Shown piece after piece: positions 34,364-45,591 of a stretch of DNA of 64,000 nucleotides. The translations under genes were made by a program, and so were the position numbers. The DNA lies in the NCBI RefSeq assembly GCF_013128195.2, contig NZ_CP053452.2:2914001-2978000 (forward strand), given 5' to 3'. The DNA is from Frigoriglobus tundricola (GTDB lineage Bacteria; Planctomycetota; Planctomycetia; Gemmatales; Gemmataceae). Numbering within the stretch: position 1 is the stretch's first letter; each line of letters starts with the position of its first letter. The notes below the pieces were generated by a model. That model saw only the letters and a program-made list of their open reading frames with translations. It did not search any database and was not told the origin of the DNA.

Positions 34364-36325
34364 TCACCCCTTCACCTCATATTCGGCGTCGATCACGTCC
34401 CCGTGGTCGGCGCCCGGGGCCGCCGAACGCGGCCGGGGCTCGTGGCCCGCATTGGCCTTCGGCCCGCCGGCCGTGGCGGACACGTGCTGGGCCATTGCCG
34501 CGGACGCCTGCTCCAGTTCGGCGGTCGCACTCTTGAGGGCCGCCAGATCGGTCCCCTTCAGCGCCTCGCGGACCTTCGACGTGGCCCGGTCGATCGGCGC
34601 CTTGGCGGCCGCCGCCACCGCCGGCCCGGCCGCCGACAGGGCCTTCTCGATCGCGTCGAGGCGCGACTCGGCCGCGTTCCGGGCCTCGGCGAACTCGCGC
34701 CTCTGGTTGTCCTCGCCCGCGTGCAGTTCGGCGTCCCGGGTCATCTTCAGGACCTCGTCTTTGGTCAGCCCCGACGACCCCTCGATCCGGATCTGCTGCT
34801 GCTTCCCGGTGCCCAGATCCTTTGCCGACACGCTCAGTACGCCGTTCGCGTCCAGCTCGAACGCCACCTCGATTTGAGGGGTGCCCCGCGGGGCCGGCGG
34901 GATGCCGTCCAGGTGGATCTGGCCGATCTTCTTGTTGTCGTAGGCCATGGGCCGCTCGCCCTGGAACACCTGCACTTCCACCGACGGCTGGCCGTCGGCC
35001 GCGGTGGTAAAGGTCTCGCCCTTCTGGGTCGGGATCGTCGTGTTCTTCGGGATCAGCACGGTCATCACCCCGCCGAGGGTCTCCAGGCCGAGCGACAGCG
35101 GCGTCACGTCGAGCAACTGGATGTCGGCCGCGGCCCCGAGGAGCAGCTGCGCGCCCTGGATGGCGGCGCCGATGGCCACCACCTCGTCCGGGTTCACCCC
35201 GCGGTGCCCCTCCTTGCCGAAGATCTCCTTCACCAGGGCCTGCACCCGCGGCATCCGGGTCATGCCGCCCACCATCACCACCTCGTCGATCTGCTGCGGG
35301 GTCAGCTTCGCGTCCTTGAGGGCCGCGAGCACCGGCGTCTTGCACCGCTCGATCAGGTGCCCCACCAGCCGCTCGAACTGGTTGCGGGTGATGGTCATCA
35401 CGAGGTGCAGCGGGTTGCGGCTCGCGTCCGCCGTGATGAACGGCAGGTTGATGTCCACGCTGACTTGCAGACTCAGGTCCTTCTTGGCCTGCTCCGCCGC
35501 CACCTTGAGCCGTTGGAGCGCCATCGGGTCCTTCCGCAGGTCGATGCCGTTCTGCTTCTTGAAGTCGTCGGCGATGTGGTCGATCAGCACCTGGTCGAAG
35601 TCGTCGCCGCCCAGGTGCGTGTCCCCGTTGGTGCTCTTCACCTGGAACACGCCGTCCTCGCCCACGTCCAGGATCGAGATGTCGAACGTGCCCCCGCCCA
35701 GGTCGAACACGGCGATCTTCTCGTCCTTCTTCTTGTCCAGGGCGTACGCCAGGGCCCCGGCCGTGGGCTCGTTGATGATCCGCATCCGCTGCTTAACGAC
35801 CTTGCCGTCCTTGCCCCGGATCTCGTACTCGGTGTCGAACCCGGCGATGGCGGCCGCGTCGATGGTGGCCTGGCGCTGGGCGTCGTTGAAGTACGCCGGG
35901 ACCGTGATGACCGCCTTGCGGACCGTGTGGCCCAGGTACGCCTCCGCCGCCTCCTTGAGCTTCCGCAGGATCATCGCCGAGATCTCCGGCGGCGAGAACT
36001 GCTTGCCGTCGATGTCCACCTTCACCAGGTCGTTCGGCCCGCCCACCAGCTTGTACGGGACCAGCTTCTCCTCGCTCTCCACCTCGTTGTGCCGCCGGCC
36101 CATGAACCGCTTGATCGAGTAGATCGTGCGCTTCGGGTTGGTGACCGCCTGCCGCTTGGCCTGGTCCCCGACCAGCCGGTCCCCCTTGTCCGTGAACGCG
36201 ACCACCGACGGCGTGATGCGGTTCCCCTCCTGGTTGGGAACGACCTTCACCTCGTTCCCCTCCATCACGGCGACGACCGAGTTAGTGGTCCCGAGGTCGA
36301 TGCCGATGATCTTTTCTTCTGCCAT
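34364..36325 (-). CDS. dnaK: Chaperone DnaK (Hsp70)
   Basis: 653 residues from ATG 36325; the upstream in-frame extension is non-coding. ATPase domain: [73 protein letters not shown]. Linker and peptide-binding domain: [16 protein letters not shown]. It ends in DAEYEVKG, a variant of the EEVD-like tail. Full length. No grpE or dnaJ alongside, so it is a solitary copy, plausibly one of several in the genome. No CIRCE element seen upstream. Confidence 0.97.
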   Translation of the reverse strand: MAEEKIIGIDLGTTNSVVAVMEGNEVKVVPNQEGNRITPSVVAFTDKGDRLVGDQAKRQAVTNPKRTIYSIKRFMGRRHNEVESEEKLVPYKLVGGPNDLVKVDIDGKQFSPPEISAMILRKLKEAAEAYLGHTVRKAVITVPAYFNDAQRQATIDAAAIAGFDTEYEIRGKDGKVVKQRMRIINEPTAGALAYALDKKKDEKIAVFDLGGGTFDISILDVGEDGVFQVKSTNGDTHLGGDDFDQVLIDHIADDFKKQNGIDLRKDPMALQRLKVAAEQAKKDLSLQVSVDINLPFITADASRNPLHLVMTITRNQFERLVGHLIERCKTPVLAALKDAKLTPQQIDEVVMVGGMTRMPRVQALVKEIFGKEGHRGVNPDEVVAIGAAIQGAQLLLGAAADIQLLDVTPLSLGLETLGGVMTVLIPKNTTIPTQKGETFTTAADGQPSVEVQVFQGERPMAYDNKKIGQIHLDGIPPAPRGTPQIEVAFELDANGVLSVSAKDLGTGKQQQIRIEGSSGLTKDEVLKMTRDAELHAGEDNQRREFAEARNAAESRLDAIEKALSAAGPAVAAAAKAPIDRATSKVREALKGTDLAALKSATAELEQASAAMAQHVSATAGGPKANAGHEPRPRSAAPGADHGDVIDAEYEVKG

Positions 36326-36458
36326 GATCAAACCGCCTGAGTGTCGTGGGTGACTCGGAACCGGTGGCGCCGCCGTGCCGATGGCCGCGAGCGCCGCGGC
36401 ACCCGGGGCGCGGAGAGCGCGTCGTGAGTTCTGGTGCGGAGCGGGCGGCCGCGCCGGC

Positions 36459-36674
36459 TCACGCCGCCACCCGCTGCGCCCGGCCGTACCGCTCGATCCG
36501 GTCGGACAGAATGAAAAATGTGGGCGCCCACAGGCCGACGAAGATTCCGAACCGCTCCCCGTGAGCGTCGTCCGGCGCCTTCGACAGGAACCAGACGAGG
36601 ATTGACGCAACGATCGATACGAACCCGGCAACAAAACAGACGTTACTGAGAATTCGGAGCGCTGAGGTCGACAT
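36459..36674 (-). CDS. Small two-TM membrane protein
   Basis: 71 residues from ATG 36674. Two hydrophobic segments: [20 protein letters not shown] and [17 protein letters not shown], with a charged loop ([10 protein letters not shown]) and a basic C-terminus. An upstream AAAGGAGAA fits a ribosome site. It lies between dnaK and the BON gene on the same strand. Function unknown. Confidence 0.75.
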   Translation of the reverse strand: MSTSALRILSNVCFVAGFVSIVASILVWFLSKAPDDAHGERFGIFVGLWAPTFFILSDRIERYGRAQRVAA

Positions 36675-36832
36675 GGTTCTCCTTTGTTGTACCCGTGCCC
36701 GCGGTGCGGCCGGTTCTACTGATTCCGCTCCCCCGTTCTCCGCACGGCGGCGAACGGGGGGCCGTTCACCCAACTCGTGTGACACCGAGGGCGACGACGC
36801 CCTGTTGAGCCGCGGCGATCGGATCTGGGCCG

Positions 36833-37486
36833 TTACGGGCACGTGACGGCGATGTCGTTCCGCACCGTGTTGACGCCCGGGGCGTTCCAGGCCGCGGTCC
36901 CGGCCTCGGCCTTTTCGCCCCACGACTGGACGCTGCCGGTCAGCGTGACCGCCCCGCCGTCGGCCGTCACGCTCACGTTCAGCGAGTCGATCTCGGCGTT
37001 CCGCACCAGCGCCTTCTCGATCGCGGCCTTGATGGCCGACGGCTGTACCGTCGGCTTGATGGTGATGTCGTTCGATACGCCCTTCACCCCGGGCATGAAG
37101 CACACCGCGTCCTTCGCGGCGGTCCGCTGGTACTCCCAGTTCACCTCGCCCTTCAGGGTGACCCAGCCCTGGGCCACCACCGCCTGGATTCCGCTCGGCA
37201 CCCAGACGTGCCACTTCAGGGCGGTCACCGCGGCGTCCGCGATCTCCGTGTCGGTCTTGACGTGGGCGCCGTACGGCTTGATCGTGATCTCCTCGGCGAC
37301 GCCCCTGACGCCCTCGACCCGCTGGGCGGCCCGCTCGACGGCCCACTTCTCGGCGTAGGTCGCGACGACGCCCGTCAGCGTCACCACCCCGTTGGCGGCC
37401 GCGACCCCGATCGGGGCCGCGGTGGTGCTCGGCTCCCACTTGATCTCGTCCATGACGTCCTTCTGCAGTTGTGCGTCCGTCTTCAT
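36833..37486 (-). CDS. Triple-BON-domain protein
   Basis: 217 residues from ATG 37486 behind CAGGAGAATTCAGG. Three BON domains in tandem (about residues 5-72, 78-147 and 153-217), each with the 'G-V-TL-G-V...' core: [33 protein letters not shown] proteins bind phospholipids or interact with envelope components and are often osmotic-shock induced (OsmY-like). No signal peptide is visible, so the location is unclear. Its neighbourhood with DnaK fits a stress role. Confidence 0.92.
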   Translation of the reverse strand: MKTDAQLQKDVMDEIKWEPSTTAAPIGVAAANGVVTLTGVVATYAEKWAVERAAQRVEGVRGVAEEITIKPYGAHVKTDTEIADAAVTALKWHVWVPSGIQAVVAQGWVTLKGEVNWEYQRTAAKDAVCFMPGVKGVSNDITIKPTVQPSAIKAAIEKALVRNAEIDSLNVSVTADGGAVTLTGSVQSWGEKAEAGTAAWNAPGVNTVRNDIAVTCP

Positions 37487-38211
37487 CCTGAATTCTCCTG
37501 GTTGTGGCTCGGCCAATCGTTACGTGGAACACGTCCGATCGTGCCCGCCGACTCGGGGTAGTATCACCGGGCCCGGCGCAGGAGCGGTCGGGGGATCGAG
37601 CACGGCTAGGTGGGGAAATGGCGTAAAGTCGGCGTCGGAAGAACGTCCGGTTCTCCAGCCGCGCGCGAGCCAAGGAAACCGCGACGGGACAGGGGCTTTC
37701 CGGACACGCAGCGGGCGGTCTTCCTGACACCACTTTGCCCGCTTACCCGACCGCCGCGGGGCCGGGAACTGAGGACAATGGCGATTTGCCACGCGTCCTT
37801 CTGATAGCGCCGCGCGGATTCGACATCCTCCCAATTGTATTCTTATTATTTCAAATAGTTAGAGTATAATATTTCTTTATATGTGAAAAACGTATGCGAA
37901 TTGGGCGGACACGTCCGGCCGCGGCCGCCCGGACCCGTTAGGGCCGATCGAGGAGTGGACCGATGGTGGTCCACGAGATGAACAGGGAAGAAGGCCTCTT
38001 GGTGCTGGCGCGGGCCGTCCGGCGTGCGCGCGCGAGAACCGGTCCTGAGGCGTCGGTTCGGCGCGGGTCGCAGATGCGTCCGGTGTTGTGCCGGGGGCCG
38101 TCACCACCCGGGCCAATTGCCGGCCCGGACTGGGATCCGTGTCGGAAGCCGGCTCGTGCCGGATCAGCGTTCGAAGGCCGACCCCCGATTTTCCCTTTCA
38201 GGAGGACGACG
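37487..38211. other. Divergent intergenic region with AT-rich promoter-like segment
   Basis: Between the BON gene and the membrane-protein gene at 38212. The segment 37830-37890 is strongly AT-rich and contains TATAAT at 37865-37870 on the plus strand; the -35 match is poor. The remainder holds no supported gene; open frames upstream of 38212 lack ribosome sites and coding character. Confidence 0.45.
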
Positions 38212-38970
38212 ATGACACCCGCGCCCGACGCGACCTCACCACCCCTGGCGGTCCCACCCGGGACCGTCACAGTGAACAACATCCTTCGCCCCGCGAAGCA
38301 GGAACAGAACGATCAGATTGTGATTTACGGGCACTCGAGCCTCCTGTACTGGTGGCCGGTCTGGCTGGTCTGCTTCATACTGGCAGGTGCAACTTACGCC
38401 GAAGGGGACCAAGCCGGTGGGGTGACGGTGAGCCGCACGAACGTTCCGGGTGTGGTCTTCGTGATCACCCTGCTCGCGGTCGCCGTCTCCAGCACCGTCC
38501 TTTTGCGGGGGATGGTGTCGGTCGTCGCGGCGGTGTCGGTCGTCACGGTGGCCGTGGCCCTGGGCTGGTTCGGGTGGTGGGGCGACATCCTCGGGTTCCT
38601 CGGCGGTCTGGAGATCCGGATCAACGCCGCCGGGTACCTGTGCATCGGCATCCCGCTCTTCTTGGTCTGGGCGTTGGTGATCGGCGTGTACGACCAGATG
38701 CACCACGTCACCTTCGGTCGGGGCCAGATCCGGTACGTCCTGGAGGTCGGGGACGGCGAGGTCGTGATGCCGTCGGAGGGGGCCGTCGTGGAGAAGAAGC
38801 GGAGCGACGCGTTCCGGCACTGGGTGCTCGGGCTGGGGGCGGGCGATCTGATGATCCGCTCGGGCGGCCCGAACAGTCCGGCGATCGAGTTGAAGAACGT
38901 CGTCCGCATCCGGCGAAAACTCGCCGTCATCGACCGGATGCTTCGCGAGAAGGCCGTCACAGTGGCCTGA
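38212..38970 (+). CDS. Membrane protein with cytosolic C-terminal domain
   Basis: 252 residues from ATG 38212, six bases after AGGAGG; a longer frame from 37963 was rejected. An N-terminal soluble ~45 residues, then four hydrophobic helices (WWPVWLVCFILAGATYA, GVVFVITLLAVAV, MVSVVAAVSVVTVAVALGW, CIGIPLFLVWALVIGVY), followed by a ~90-residue domain (HHVTFGRGQIRYVLEVGDGE, ELKNVVRIRRKLAVIDRML). The last part resembles PH-like membrane-protein domains. No named family can be assigned. Confidence 0.8.
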   Translation: MTPAPDATSPPLAVPPGTVTVNNILRPAKQEQNDQIVIYGHSSLLYWWPVWLVCFILAGATYAEGDQAGGVTVSRTNVPGVVFVITLLAVAVSSTVLLRGMVSVVAAVSVVTVAVALGWFGWWGDILGFLGGLEIRINAAGYLCIGIPLFLVWALVIGVYDQMHHVTFGRGQIRYVLEVGDGEVVMPSEGAVVEKKRSDAFRHWVLGLGAGDLMIRSGGPNSPAIELKNVVRIRRKLAVIDRMLREKAVTVA

Positions 38971-39015
38971 GCCCCCGCCCCCACTCGCGGCGTCGCGTCA
39001 CGCGGCCCTTGTGAC

Positions 39016-42000
39016 CTATTCGGTTCCCGCCCCCCGCGCGTCGTGGGTGCGGCGCTTCTCCAGGTACGCGAACAGCGCGAGGACCACCACGCCCAGCACG
39101 ATGCCGGACACGTACCACACCCACGTCTGTTGCAGATCGACGGCCGCGTACCAGATCATCGAGAACAGGTCGAGCAGCAGGAACCCGACGCCCAGGTGGA
39201 CGAACGCGCGCACGCGGAGCAAAATGCCGGCGAGGACGCCGCCCACGCACAGCACGGCGAGGACCACCGGCAGCCACATCGAGTTGCCCACGCCGGCCAG
39301 GAACATGTCAGCCGCCGAGGAAACGTAAATCATCGAAACGCCGGCGTACCGCATCGCGTTCGACGCCCCTTCCGACAGGCGGCGGCGGTTAATGTGTTCG
39401 GCCCCCAGCACGATGAGCGCCAGCGGAATCACCCACGCTTGCGGGTGGACCACGAACGGCACCTCGTGGTGCGTGAGCAGGGACCACATGGCCGCGTTGG
39501 TCGCCAGCGCGGCCAGCAGCGCCCAGCCGAACGAGTTCTTCGCCAGCGCGACCAGCCCGTACACGCCGCCGGCCAGGAACCAGAGCCAGGCGTAGGTGTC
39601 GAAATGCTGCGGGAGCTTCTCCAGGTAGCTGAGGAGCGGTCCCAGCCCCGGCGCCGTGGTCTGGGCGAACTCGCTCACGAACGCCGGGGGCTTCGCCCAG
39701 AACGCCAGGAGCGGCACGAGCGGCAGCAGCACCCCGGTCCGGCGCAACGGCAGTGCCAGAACGTCGATCTTCTTGCGCTCGAACAGTTCGGCCAGGCCGA
39801 TCCCGGTGTAGGCGAGTGCCATCACCGCGAACGTCCACATCTTCGCGAGTTCACCGCGGAACAGCTCCGGCACGTTGAACCGGATCTGCGCGAAGAACAG
39901 TACGATCAGCGCTTCTGCGAGGTACACGTAAACGGTGCGCCGGGCCGGCCGCAGCGCGAACGGGTCGCGGTCGGGCTTCAGCGCGAAGCGGAGCGCGAGG
40001 ACGAACAGGGCGGCGGTCGCGACGAGCATGGCGAGCGCCGCTTCTCGCGTCAGTGGCGTTCGGCGTACGTTCGGGTCGAACACCGGCACCTGTTGAATCA
40101 GGTGGACGCACAAGACCGCGAGTGCGGCGACGGCGGCCCAGCCCATGACGTCGCGCACCGCCCAGCGCCACCGCGCGCCGAGGTGCGGGGCCGTTTCGGT
40201 TCCCCCCACGGCGGCCACCGTTAGCAGGACGAACAGCCAGCCGTTGCGGTGCAGCCAGGCGTATCGGTCGACTGGCTCCGGAACCGCCCAGGCCACCGCC
40301 CCGAGCGCGAACACCGCGAGGCCAACCGAACATTTGCGGAGCCGATCGCGGATGGGTTTTGGCACGGCCCGCGCCAGGACCGCGAACGCTACAGCCAGGA
40401 GCAGCCCACCCGCCGGGCTGCCGAGCCGCTCCCATACAGTCGGTGCGATCAGTCCGGTACGCAGACCCACGAGCAAGCCGGCCCCGGCAACGAGAGCCTG
40501 AACGCCGGGGAGCCACGGCCACCCGTCACCACGTTCGGGGATACCCAGGAGCGGCTTCGTTCGTCGCGAGACCGCGAGTGCAAATCCCGCCGCCCCGAGG
40601 ACGAACACGGACAGTACGAGTGAGGCGGCCGGAACGTTCCAGACCGGGCGGTCGTCAGCGTCCACAGCACCGAGCAAAACCGCCAGCACGCCAGCTCCGT
40701 ACAGAGCCGGCCGCGCCAAACGCGCAGAACGGTCCCAGAGCGCAACAGCACACGCGAGCGCCACGGCACCGAGCGCGCCCCAGGTGAGCGCGCCCGGTGC
40801 CGGCTGGAGCGCCGCGAAGCTCGGGGCCAGCCCCAGCACGAGGCACGCGATTGCGGGCGTCATTCCGGCCGCCGCGCGTTCGAGCCAGTCGGCATCTTCC
40901 CGTCTGTCGGACGCCCGGATCTTCACCAGGGTCCAGCACAGGGTTGCGACCGCCAAGCCCGCGGCGTTGGCGAGGAGGAACCCGGAGACGGTGTCCGGGC
41001 CCCATGCGATCCAAACCAGCACGGCCGCCAGGTTCACCGACAGCCCCGATGCGACCGCGAAGCCAGGGAGCCGCGTGTGCCGGGCGATGCCGCCGAGGTA
41101 CACGGCCGCACTCAGTGCCAGGCCACCCGGGAGCCACGGGCGCCACGGATCGTCCCAACCGCCGCGCAGGGCACAGATCACCAGCAGCCCGGCGAAGATG
41201 ATGAGGACCACGGGGCCGAATCCCCCGCGCCTGAGTTGTGTACAGAACGCGAACCCGACCGCCGCCCACACGACGGCAAGCGCATGAAACGGGTGCCATT
41301 CGGCAGGCAACCCGAGCGCGGACAAGCCGGCCGCGATCAGAACCCCGGCGACGAGACCGGCGGAGCCGAACACCAGCGGGTGCGCCGCGGGCCACACCCG
41401 GCGCGTGTGCCACAGAACGGAGGCGACGACGAGAGCAAACGCCACCCACCCCGACTGACCGAGCGGCCAGAACGCGGCGGGAAGCGCCAGGTCGGGTCTC
41501 GCGAGCGCCCATCCCAGCGGCACGAGGCACGCGACCGCGAGCGCGCCGAGCCCGAGGCCCACTTGCACCGTGAGCGCCCGTTTCCCCGGAACGCGACGTT
41601 CGACCGTGAGCCACCCCAGCCCCCACGCCGCCGCCCCCCCCGCGATGATGAGGAGCAGCCGCGTCTGCTCGGTACCGTCGAGGGGCCGGCCCGCGGTGAC
41701 GACCCCGAGCGCGTGCCCGGCTGTGAGGGTGGCGACGAACACCAGCCCGCCCGCGAGGGCGTACCCCGACGAACGTTCGCGACCGGCGGTGGTTGTCAGT
41801 CCGCACACGACCAGTGCGAGCGGAACCAGGTTCGACACCATCGGGCCGAGATGGGCGAAGAGCGAGCCTTCCCGGGGGCCGCTTGGCTTCAACCGACTCA
41901 GGCCGATCTCCGCTACCCCCGCGGAGATCAGTACGACCACCCCCGCGGCCACGCCCAGGAGGGCGAGCAGCGACACCCGGAGCCAGGGCGAGGGGCGCAT

Positions 42001-45000
42001 CGGAAATCCCACGGCTTCCACGCCGCGGTTGATCGGCACGCGCAGTGCTACCGCGACCGATCCGGCCGCAAACGCGGCTCCCAGTCCCCAGCGCAACGCG
42101 CTGGCCGTGGCGACATCGGGCGTGTACGTCCCGGCCCACAAGACCGGTGCGGAGACGAGCAACAGCGCGAGGCCCAAGATGTGCGAATCGGTGTCGCGTT
42201 CGAGCTTCGATAAGCGCCACGAGAGCGACACCGCGACCGCGAGCAGCGCGAGCAGCCACCACGCGGTCGCGTCGAAGGCGTGTGCCAGTGCGGCGTGCGC
42301 GCGAACCGCGGGGACGCCCAGCGGCGTCAGTTCGGCGCGAGCCCCCGGCCCCACCGCGACGACCGCGAGCCCGAAGAAGCTCACCACGGCCGCGCCGAGT
42401 ACGAAGCGGTCGAGTGAGAGCGGGTCGTCACACCAGATGGCGCGGGCGCGCGGGATGTCACGCAATCCGCGACGGGCGAGTGCCCAAATTATCGCGAGTG
42501 CGCCGAGTGCCAGTCCGAAGGCGTGCAGCGCTCGCGCGTCGTTCAGGGCGAACACGTTCTCCCGCCACCAGGGCTGTTGCTCGATCCACGTGAACGCGGT
42601 CAACAGCGCGGCGAGGGTTATGGCGCCCTGGAAGAGCGCGAAGCCGCCGCGCTCGCGCCACAGTAGCACGAACGCGAGCCACACGGCACCGAGCCACACC
42701 GCGAGCAGCGCCGAGAGGTGCGCATGTTCCGGCGGCGGAACGAACAGTAGCGGTACGGCGAGCGCAGTCGCGATGCGCGCGGCCCACTGGAGCGGCGCTC
42801 CGAACACGCGGGCCTGCCGTCGGCACGCCACCGCCGCAACGGTCGCGAGCGTCGCCTGCGTCAGAACCGCGACCTCGAAGGCGAGCGATACGGGTTTTCC
42901 ATCGAGCGTGTACACGCCGAGGTGAACGAAGCCGGGGAGCGCCAGCGCCGATCCGGCCCAGGTGAGGAGCGGCTGGCCGGTGAGCCGGGCGAGCGCGAAA
43001 CCCGTGAATGTGAGGGCGAACAGCGTTCCCGTGTGCCACTCGCTGCGAACGGTGAGGGAGGTAGCGGCGAGGAAAATGGCCACCACACACGCGGCGGCGG
43101 ACACGTCCCGCGCTGCCCGGCGCAACAGGGCCGTTGCGGCACCGTGCGCGCCGCGGAGCGACACCGAGCCGACCGCAAGGGCAAGCGCTTCGAGAACGAC
43201 AACGAACCCCCACCGGGCCGGTTGGTTCGGCGCGAGCCACCAAAGTGCCCAGAGGGTCCCGGCGAGAGCGACCCACAACCCGCCCTGCGCGACTGCCCGA
43301 CGCTTCCAGCGCACGTTGCTCGCGAGCAACCCGACCGCGACCGCGGCGTGAGTGCTCGCGGCCGTAACCGGGTGTTCGATCCCGTTGGTGCTGACTACGA
43401 GCAGGCCCGTCGCGCCGACGGCGACGGCACCGAACCCGTAAGCAATTGCGTGCCGCGAGTTTTTCCGGGCGAAACCTTCGGCGACGAACCCGAGGAGCAG
43501 CGCGAACCCCGCCAGTCCCGCGCCACTTTCGGGGGAATGGAGGTTCGCGCGGAGCCAGTCGCTCGCGCCCCGACTATCCGGCACGGACCAGTTTCCGAGA
43601 ACTCCCTGGAGGCCGACGACCGCCGCGAGCGCGAGCAGCGGGATCGCGCCGCACTGCACCCAGGACTGCTGCTCACGAACCGCGATGCGGGTCAAAAACG
43701 CGCCCGTGGTGGCGGCGACGAGGAGAACAGCGGCCGGGTCCGGCCACGCGAGGGCGAGGCCCGTTGTCATGCCCACGAAGCCGACGAGCGCGACGGCCGT
43801 GCCCGTCGTGCGCAGCCCGACGGATGACCTCGTCCGGCGGACCACCAGCGCGCCGGCTTCCACCACGGGCACGGCGGCCAGCGCCAACGGGAGGGCGAGG
43901 GCGCGCAGCCGTGCGGCCACTTCGTCCGGTGTGCGGACGAGGAACAACCCCCAGGCCGCGAGGAGGGCGAACGCGGCGAGACCGATAAACAAGAGGAGCG
44001 CGGTTCCGCTCTTGTCCGCAATCGGTTCGTCGCGCCGACCGGGGTGGTACCACGAGAGCCCGCCGAGGGTCGCCGCGCACGCGACCACGAAGCAGACGAG
44101 TGGAACCCACGCGGACGATGCCGCCGCCGGTAACAGTTGTGTGCCCGCTGTGCCTACGACCGCGAGCGCGAGCAGCCAGCGGCGGTCGACGGGACCGGGC
44201 AGGTATGCGGTCCCAATCAGATCGCGCCCGCCGGTGCGCACCACGCCCACGAACGCCGTCACCGCTGCGAGTTTGACCGCGAGGTCGAGCCCACCCGTTG
44301 TGCCCTGGGTGAACGGGTCGGTGAGGAGCAGCAGTGTGAGCGGGGCGAGCAGGAGCGCGATGACGAGCATGCCGCGGCTGGTGCCGGTCAGCTTCCACCG
44401 GTGGAGCGTGTACTCGCCGGCGCCGAACAGGCCGAGCGTCACCCCTGCCGAGAGCAGGAACCGGAAGTACGGGATGGCTTCGAGCGCTTGCCGCAGGGTG
44501 ACGACCAGTGCGATCGAGCAGCCGACGATGAGCAGCCCGCCGACCAGTTCGCCCCAGAGGATGTTGTGTTCTTCGAGGAACCCGGACCGGCGTCGCGCGG
44601 GTGGCGGCTCCGCGGGGGGGCGGCGCCCGGGAGGGACCGTGTGCGGCTCGTCGTTCAGAACCGGGGTCACGTTCCGTTCGGCGCTCGCGCCGGCTCGCAC
44701 TTCAGAACGGGGAACCGACGCGGGGGCGCGCGGTTCCGTATCTTTGCGTGTCGGAGCAACGGGTTCCGGTCGGGTGGGGACCGCGCCTTCAGCGACCGGT
44801 TCGGGGCCGCTCTTGGCCGCCACGGCGGGCGCCGGTGTCTCGGGCAGCGGCGTGGGCACCGGTTTCGCGCGAGCGCGTGGGGTGGGTTTCGGCGGCGGAA
44901 GACCTTGCATGCGGCGCGCGCGGGCTTCGAGTTGGTCGAGGACGAGCTTGGCGGTATCGCGGTCGAGTTGCTGGCGTTCCACGAGCGCATCGATCTCGCG

Positions 45001-45282
45001 CTCGGCAACGCGAACCCGGTTGAGCGAGCGGGCCAAGGGTCCGTCGAGGTCCAGGCCGCACCGGGAGCACTCTTCATCGCGTTCCGGAGCGTCCGCCCCG
45101 CACGCCGGGCAGTGGCGAAACGGCCTGGGCCACTGGGGGCGTTGAGATGCTGTGTGCGGACTGCCAAAGATGGCATTCCACACGGCCGCCCCGGCTAGCC
45201 AGAAGAGGTGGCCGACCGCGGCGAACACGAACAGACCGATTGCGAGACCGAACAGCCAGTCGCAAGACATGGGGGCGCCCAT
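39016..45282 (-). CDS. Giant polytopic membrane protein (2,088 residues)
   Basis: A TM helix (about residues 8-35) is followed by a zinc ribbon (HCPACGADAPERDEECSRCG), a helical segment, a Pro/Ala/Glu-rich linker to ~residue 235, and then dozens of TM helices to the end, mostly Leu/Ala/Val/Trp with repeats of the type LALAAVP and GLVAGVLIA. The size and architecture resemble DUF2339/DUF2157-like giant membrane proteins of planctomycetes. No catalytic motif is recognised. ATG 45270 is an alternative start. The frame is uninterrupted over 6.2 kb, which argues strongly that it is real and expressed. Confidence 0.88.
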   Translation of the reverse strand: MGAPMSCDWLFGLAIGLFVFAAVGHLFWLAGAAVWNAIFGSPHTASQRPQWPRPFRHCPACGADAPERDEECSRCGLDLDGPLARSLNRVRVAEREIDALVERQQLDRDTAKLVLDQLEARARRMQGLPPPKPTPRARAKPVPTPLPETPAPAVAAKSGPEPVAEGAVPTRPEPVAPTRKDTEPRAPASVPRSEVRAGASAERNVTPVLNDEPHTVPPGRRPPAEPPPARRRSGFLEEHNILWGELVGGLLIVGCSIALVVTLRQALEAIPYFRFLLSAGVTLGLFGAGEYTLHRWKLTGTSRGMLVIALLLAPLTLLLLTDPFTQGTTGGLDLAVKLAAVTAFVGVVRTGGRDLIGTAYLPGPVDRRWLLALAVVGTAGTQLLPAAASSAWVPLVCFVVACAATLGGLSWYHPGRRDEPIADKSGTALLLFIGLAAFALLAAWGLFLVRTPDEVAARLRALALPLALAAVPVVEAGALVVRRTRSSVGLRTTGTAVALVGFVGMTTGLALAWPDPAAVLLVAATTGAFLTRIAVREQQSWVQCGAIPLLALAAVVGLQGVLGNWSVPDSRGASDWLRANLHSPESGAGLAGFALLLGFVAEGFARKNSRHAIAYGFGAVAVGATGLLVVSTNGIEHPVTAASTHAAVAVGLLASNVRWKRRAVAQGGLWVALAGTLWALWWLAPNQPARWGFVVVLEALALAVGSVSLRGAHGAATALLRRAARDVSAAACVVAIFLAATSLTVRSEWHTGTLFALTFTGFALARLTGQPLLTWAGSALALPGFVHLGVYTLDGKPVSLAFEVAVLTQATLATVAAVACRRQARVFGAPLQWAARIATALAVPLLFVPPPEHAHLSALLAVWLGAVWLAFVLLWRERGGFALFQGAITLAALLTAFTWIEQQPWWRENVFALNDARALHAFGLALGALAIIWALARRGLRDIPRARAIWCDDPLSLDRFVLGAAVVSFFGLAVVAVGPGARAELTPLGVPAVRAHAALAHAFDATAWWLLALLAVAVSLSWRLSKLERDTDSHILGLALLLVSAPVLWAGTYTPDVATASALRWGLGAAFAAGSVAVALRVPINRGVEAVGFPMRPSPWLRVSLLALLGVAAGVVVLISAGVAEIGLSRLKPSGPREGSLFAHLGPMVSNLVPLALVVCGLTTTAGRERSSGYALAGGLVFVATLTAGHALGVVTAGRPLDGTEQTRLLLIIAGGAAAWGLGWLTVERRVPGKRALTVQVGLGLGALAVACLVPLGWALARPDLALPAAFWPLGQSGWVAFALVVASVLWHTRRVWPAAHPLVFGSAGLVAGVLIAAGLSALGLPAEWHPFHALAVVWAAVGFAFCTQLRRGGFGPVVLIIFAGLLVICALRGGWDDPWRPWLPGGLALSAAVYLGGIARHTRLPGFAVASGLSVNLAAVLVWIAWGPDTVSGFLLANAAGLAVATLCWTLVKIRASDRREDADWLERAAAGMTPAIACLVLGLAPSFAALQPAPGALTWGALGAVALACAVALWDRSARLARPALYGAGVLAVLLGAVDADDRPVWNVPAASLVLSVFVLGAAGFALAVSRRTKPLLGIPERGDGWPWLPGVQALVAGAGLLVGLRTGLIAPTVWERLGSPAGGLLLAVAFAVLARAVPKPIRDRLRKCSVGLAVFALGAVAWAVPEPVDRYAWLHRNGWLFVLLTVAAVGGTETAPHLGARWRWAVRDVMGWAAVAALAVLCVHLIQQVPVFDPNVRRTPLTREAALAMLVATAALFVLALRFALKPDRDPFALRPARRTVYVYLAEALIVLFFAQIRFNVPELFRGELAKMWTFAVMALAYTGIGLAELFERKKIDVLALPLRRTGVLLPLVPLLAFWAKPPAFVSEFAQTTAPGLGPLLSYLEKLPQHFDTYAWLWFLAGGVYGLVALAKNSFGWALLAALATNAAMWSLLTHHEVPFVVHPQAWVIPLALIVLGAEHINRRRLSEGASNAMRYAGVSMIYVSSAADMFLAGVGNSMWLPVVLAVLCVGGVLAGILLRVRAFVHLGVGFLLLDLFSMIWYAAVDLQQTWVWYVSGIVLGVVVLALFAYLEKRRTHDARGAGTE

Positions 45283-45591
45283 CAGAACCCGGTGCCGGGT
45301 TCGGGCTCATTCCGGGCTGTGCCCGGTGCGGGCTCACACCGGAAGTCAATTTGAGGATACCGGGAGGGGTGCGTTATTCCCACCAACGGCACAACGGCGA
45401 GCGAATTTCAAAACCACCGCTCTGATGCGCGTCGCCCGTTAACGCTCGCTCGTCGGGCATTTCATGCGGTCGGTGCCTGCCGAATCGAACCTCTTTTGTG
45501 AAAAAAGCCGGCGTCGTGCGTTCGAGCGGGGAAAAGTCGAACAGACTGCCCTTGTCGGGCGGAACATGGTGCCTTAAGAAAGTTGTGATGA
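45283..45591. other. Gap between giant gene and tRNA
   Basis: No gene. It holds a short hairpin AACCCGGTGCCGGGTT at 45286-45301 directly upstream of the giant gene start, and moderately AT-richer DNA towards 45500-45590. Confidence 0.4.
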
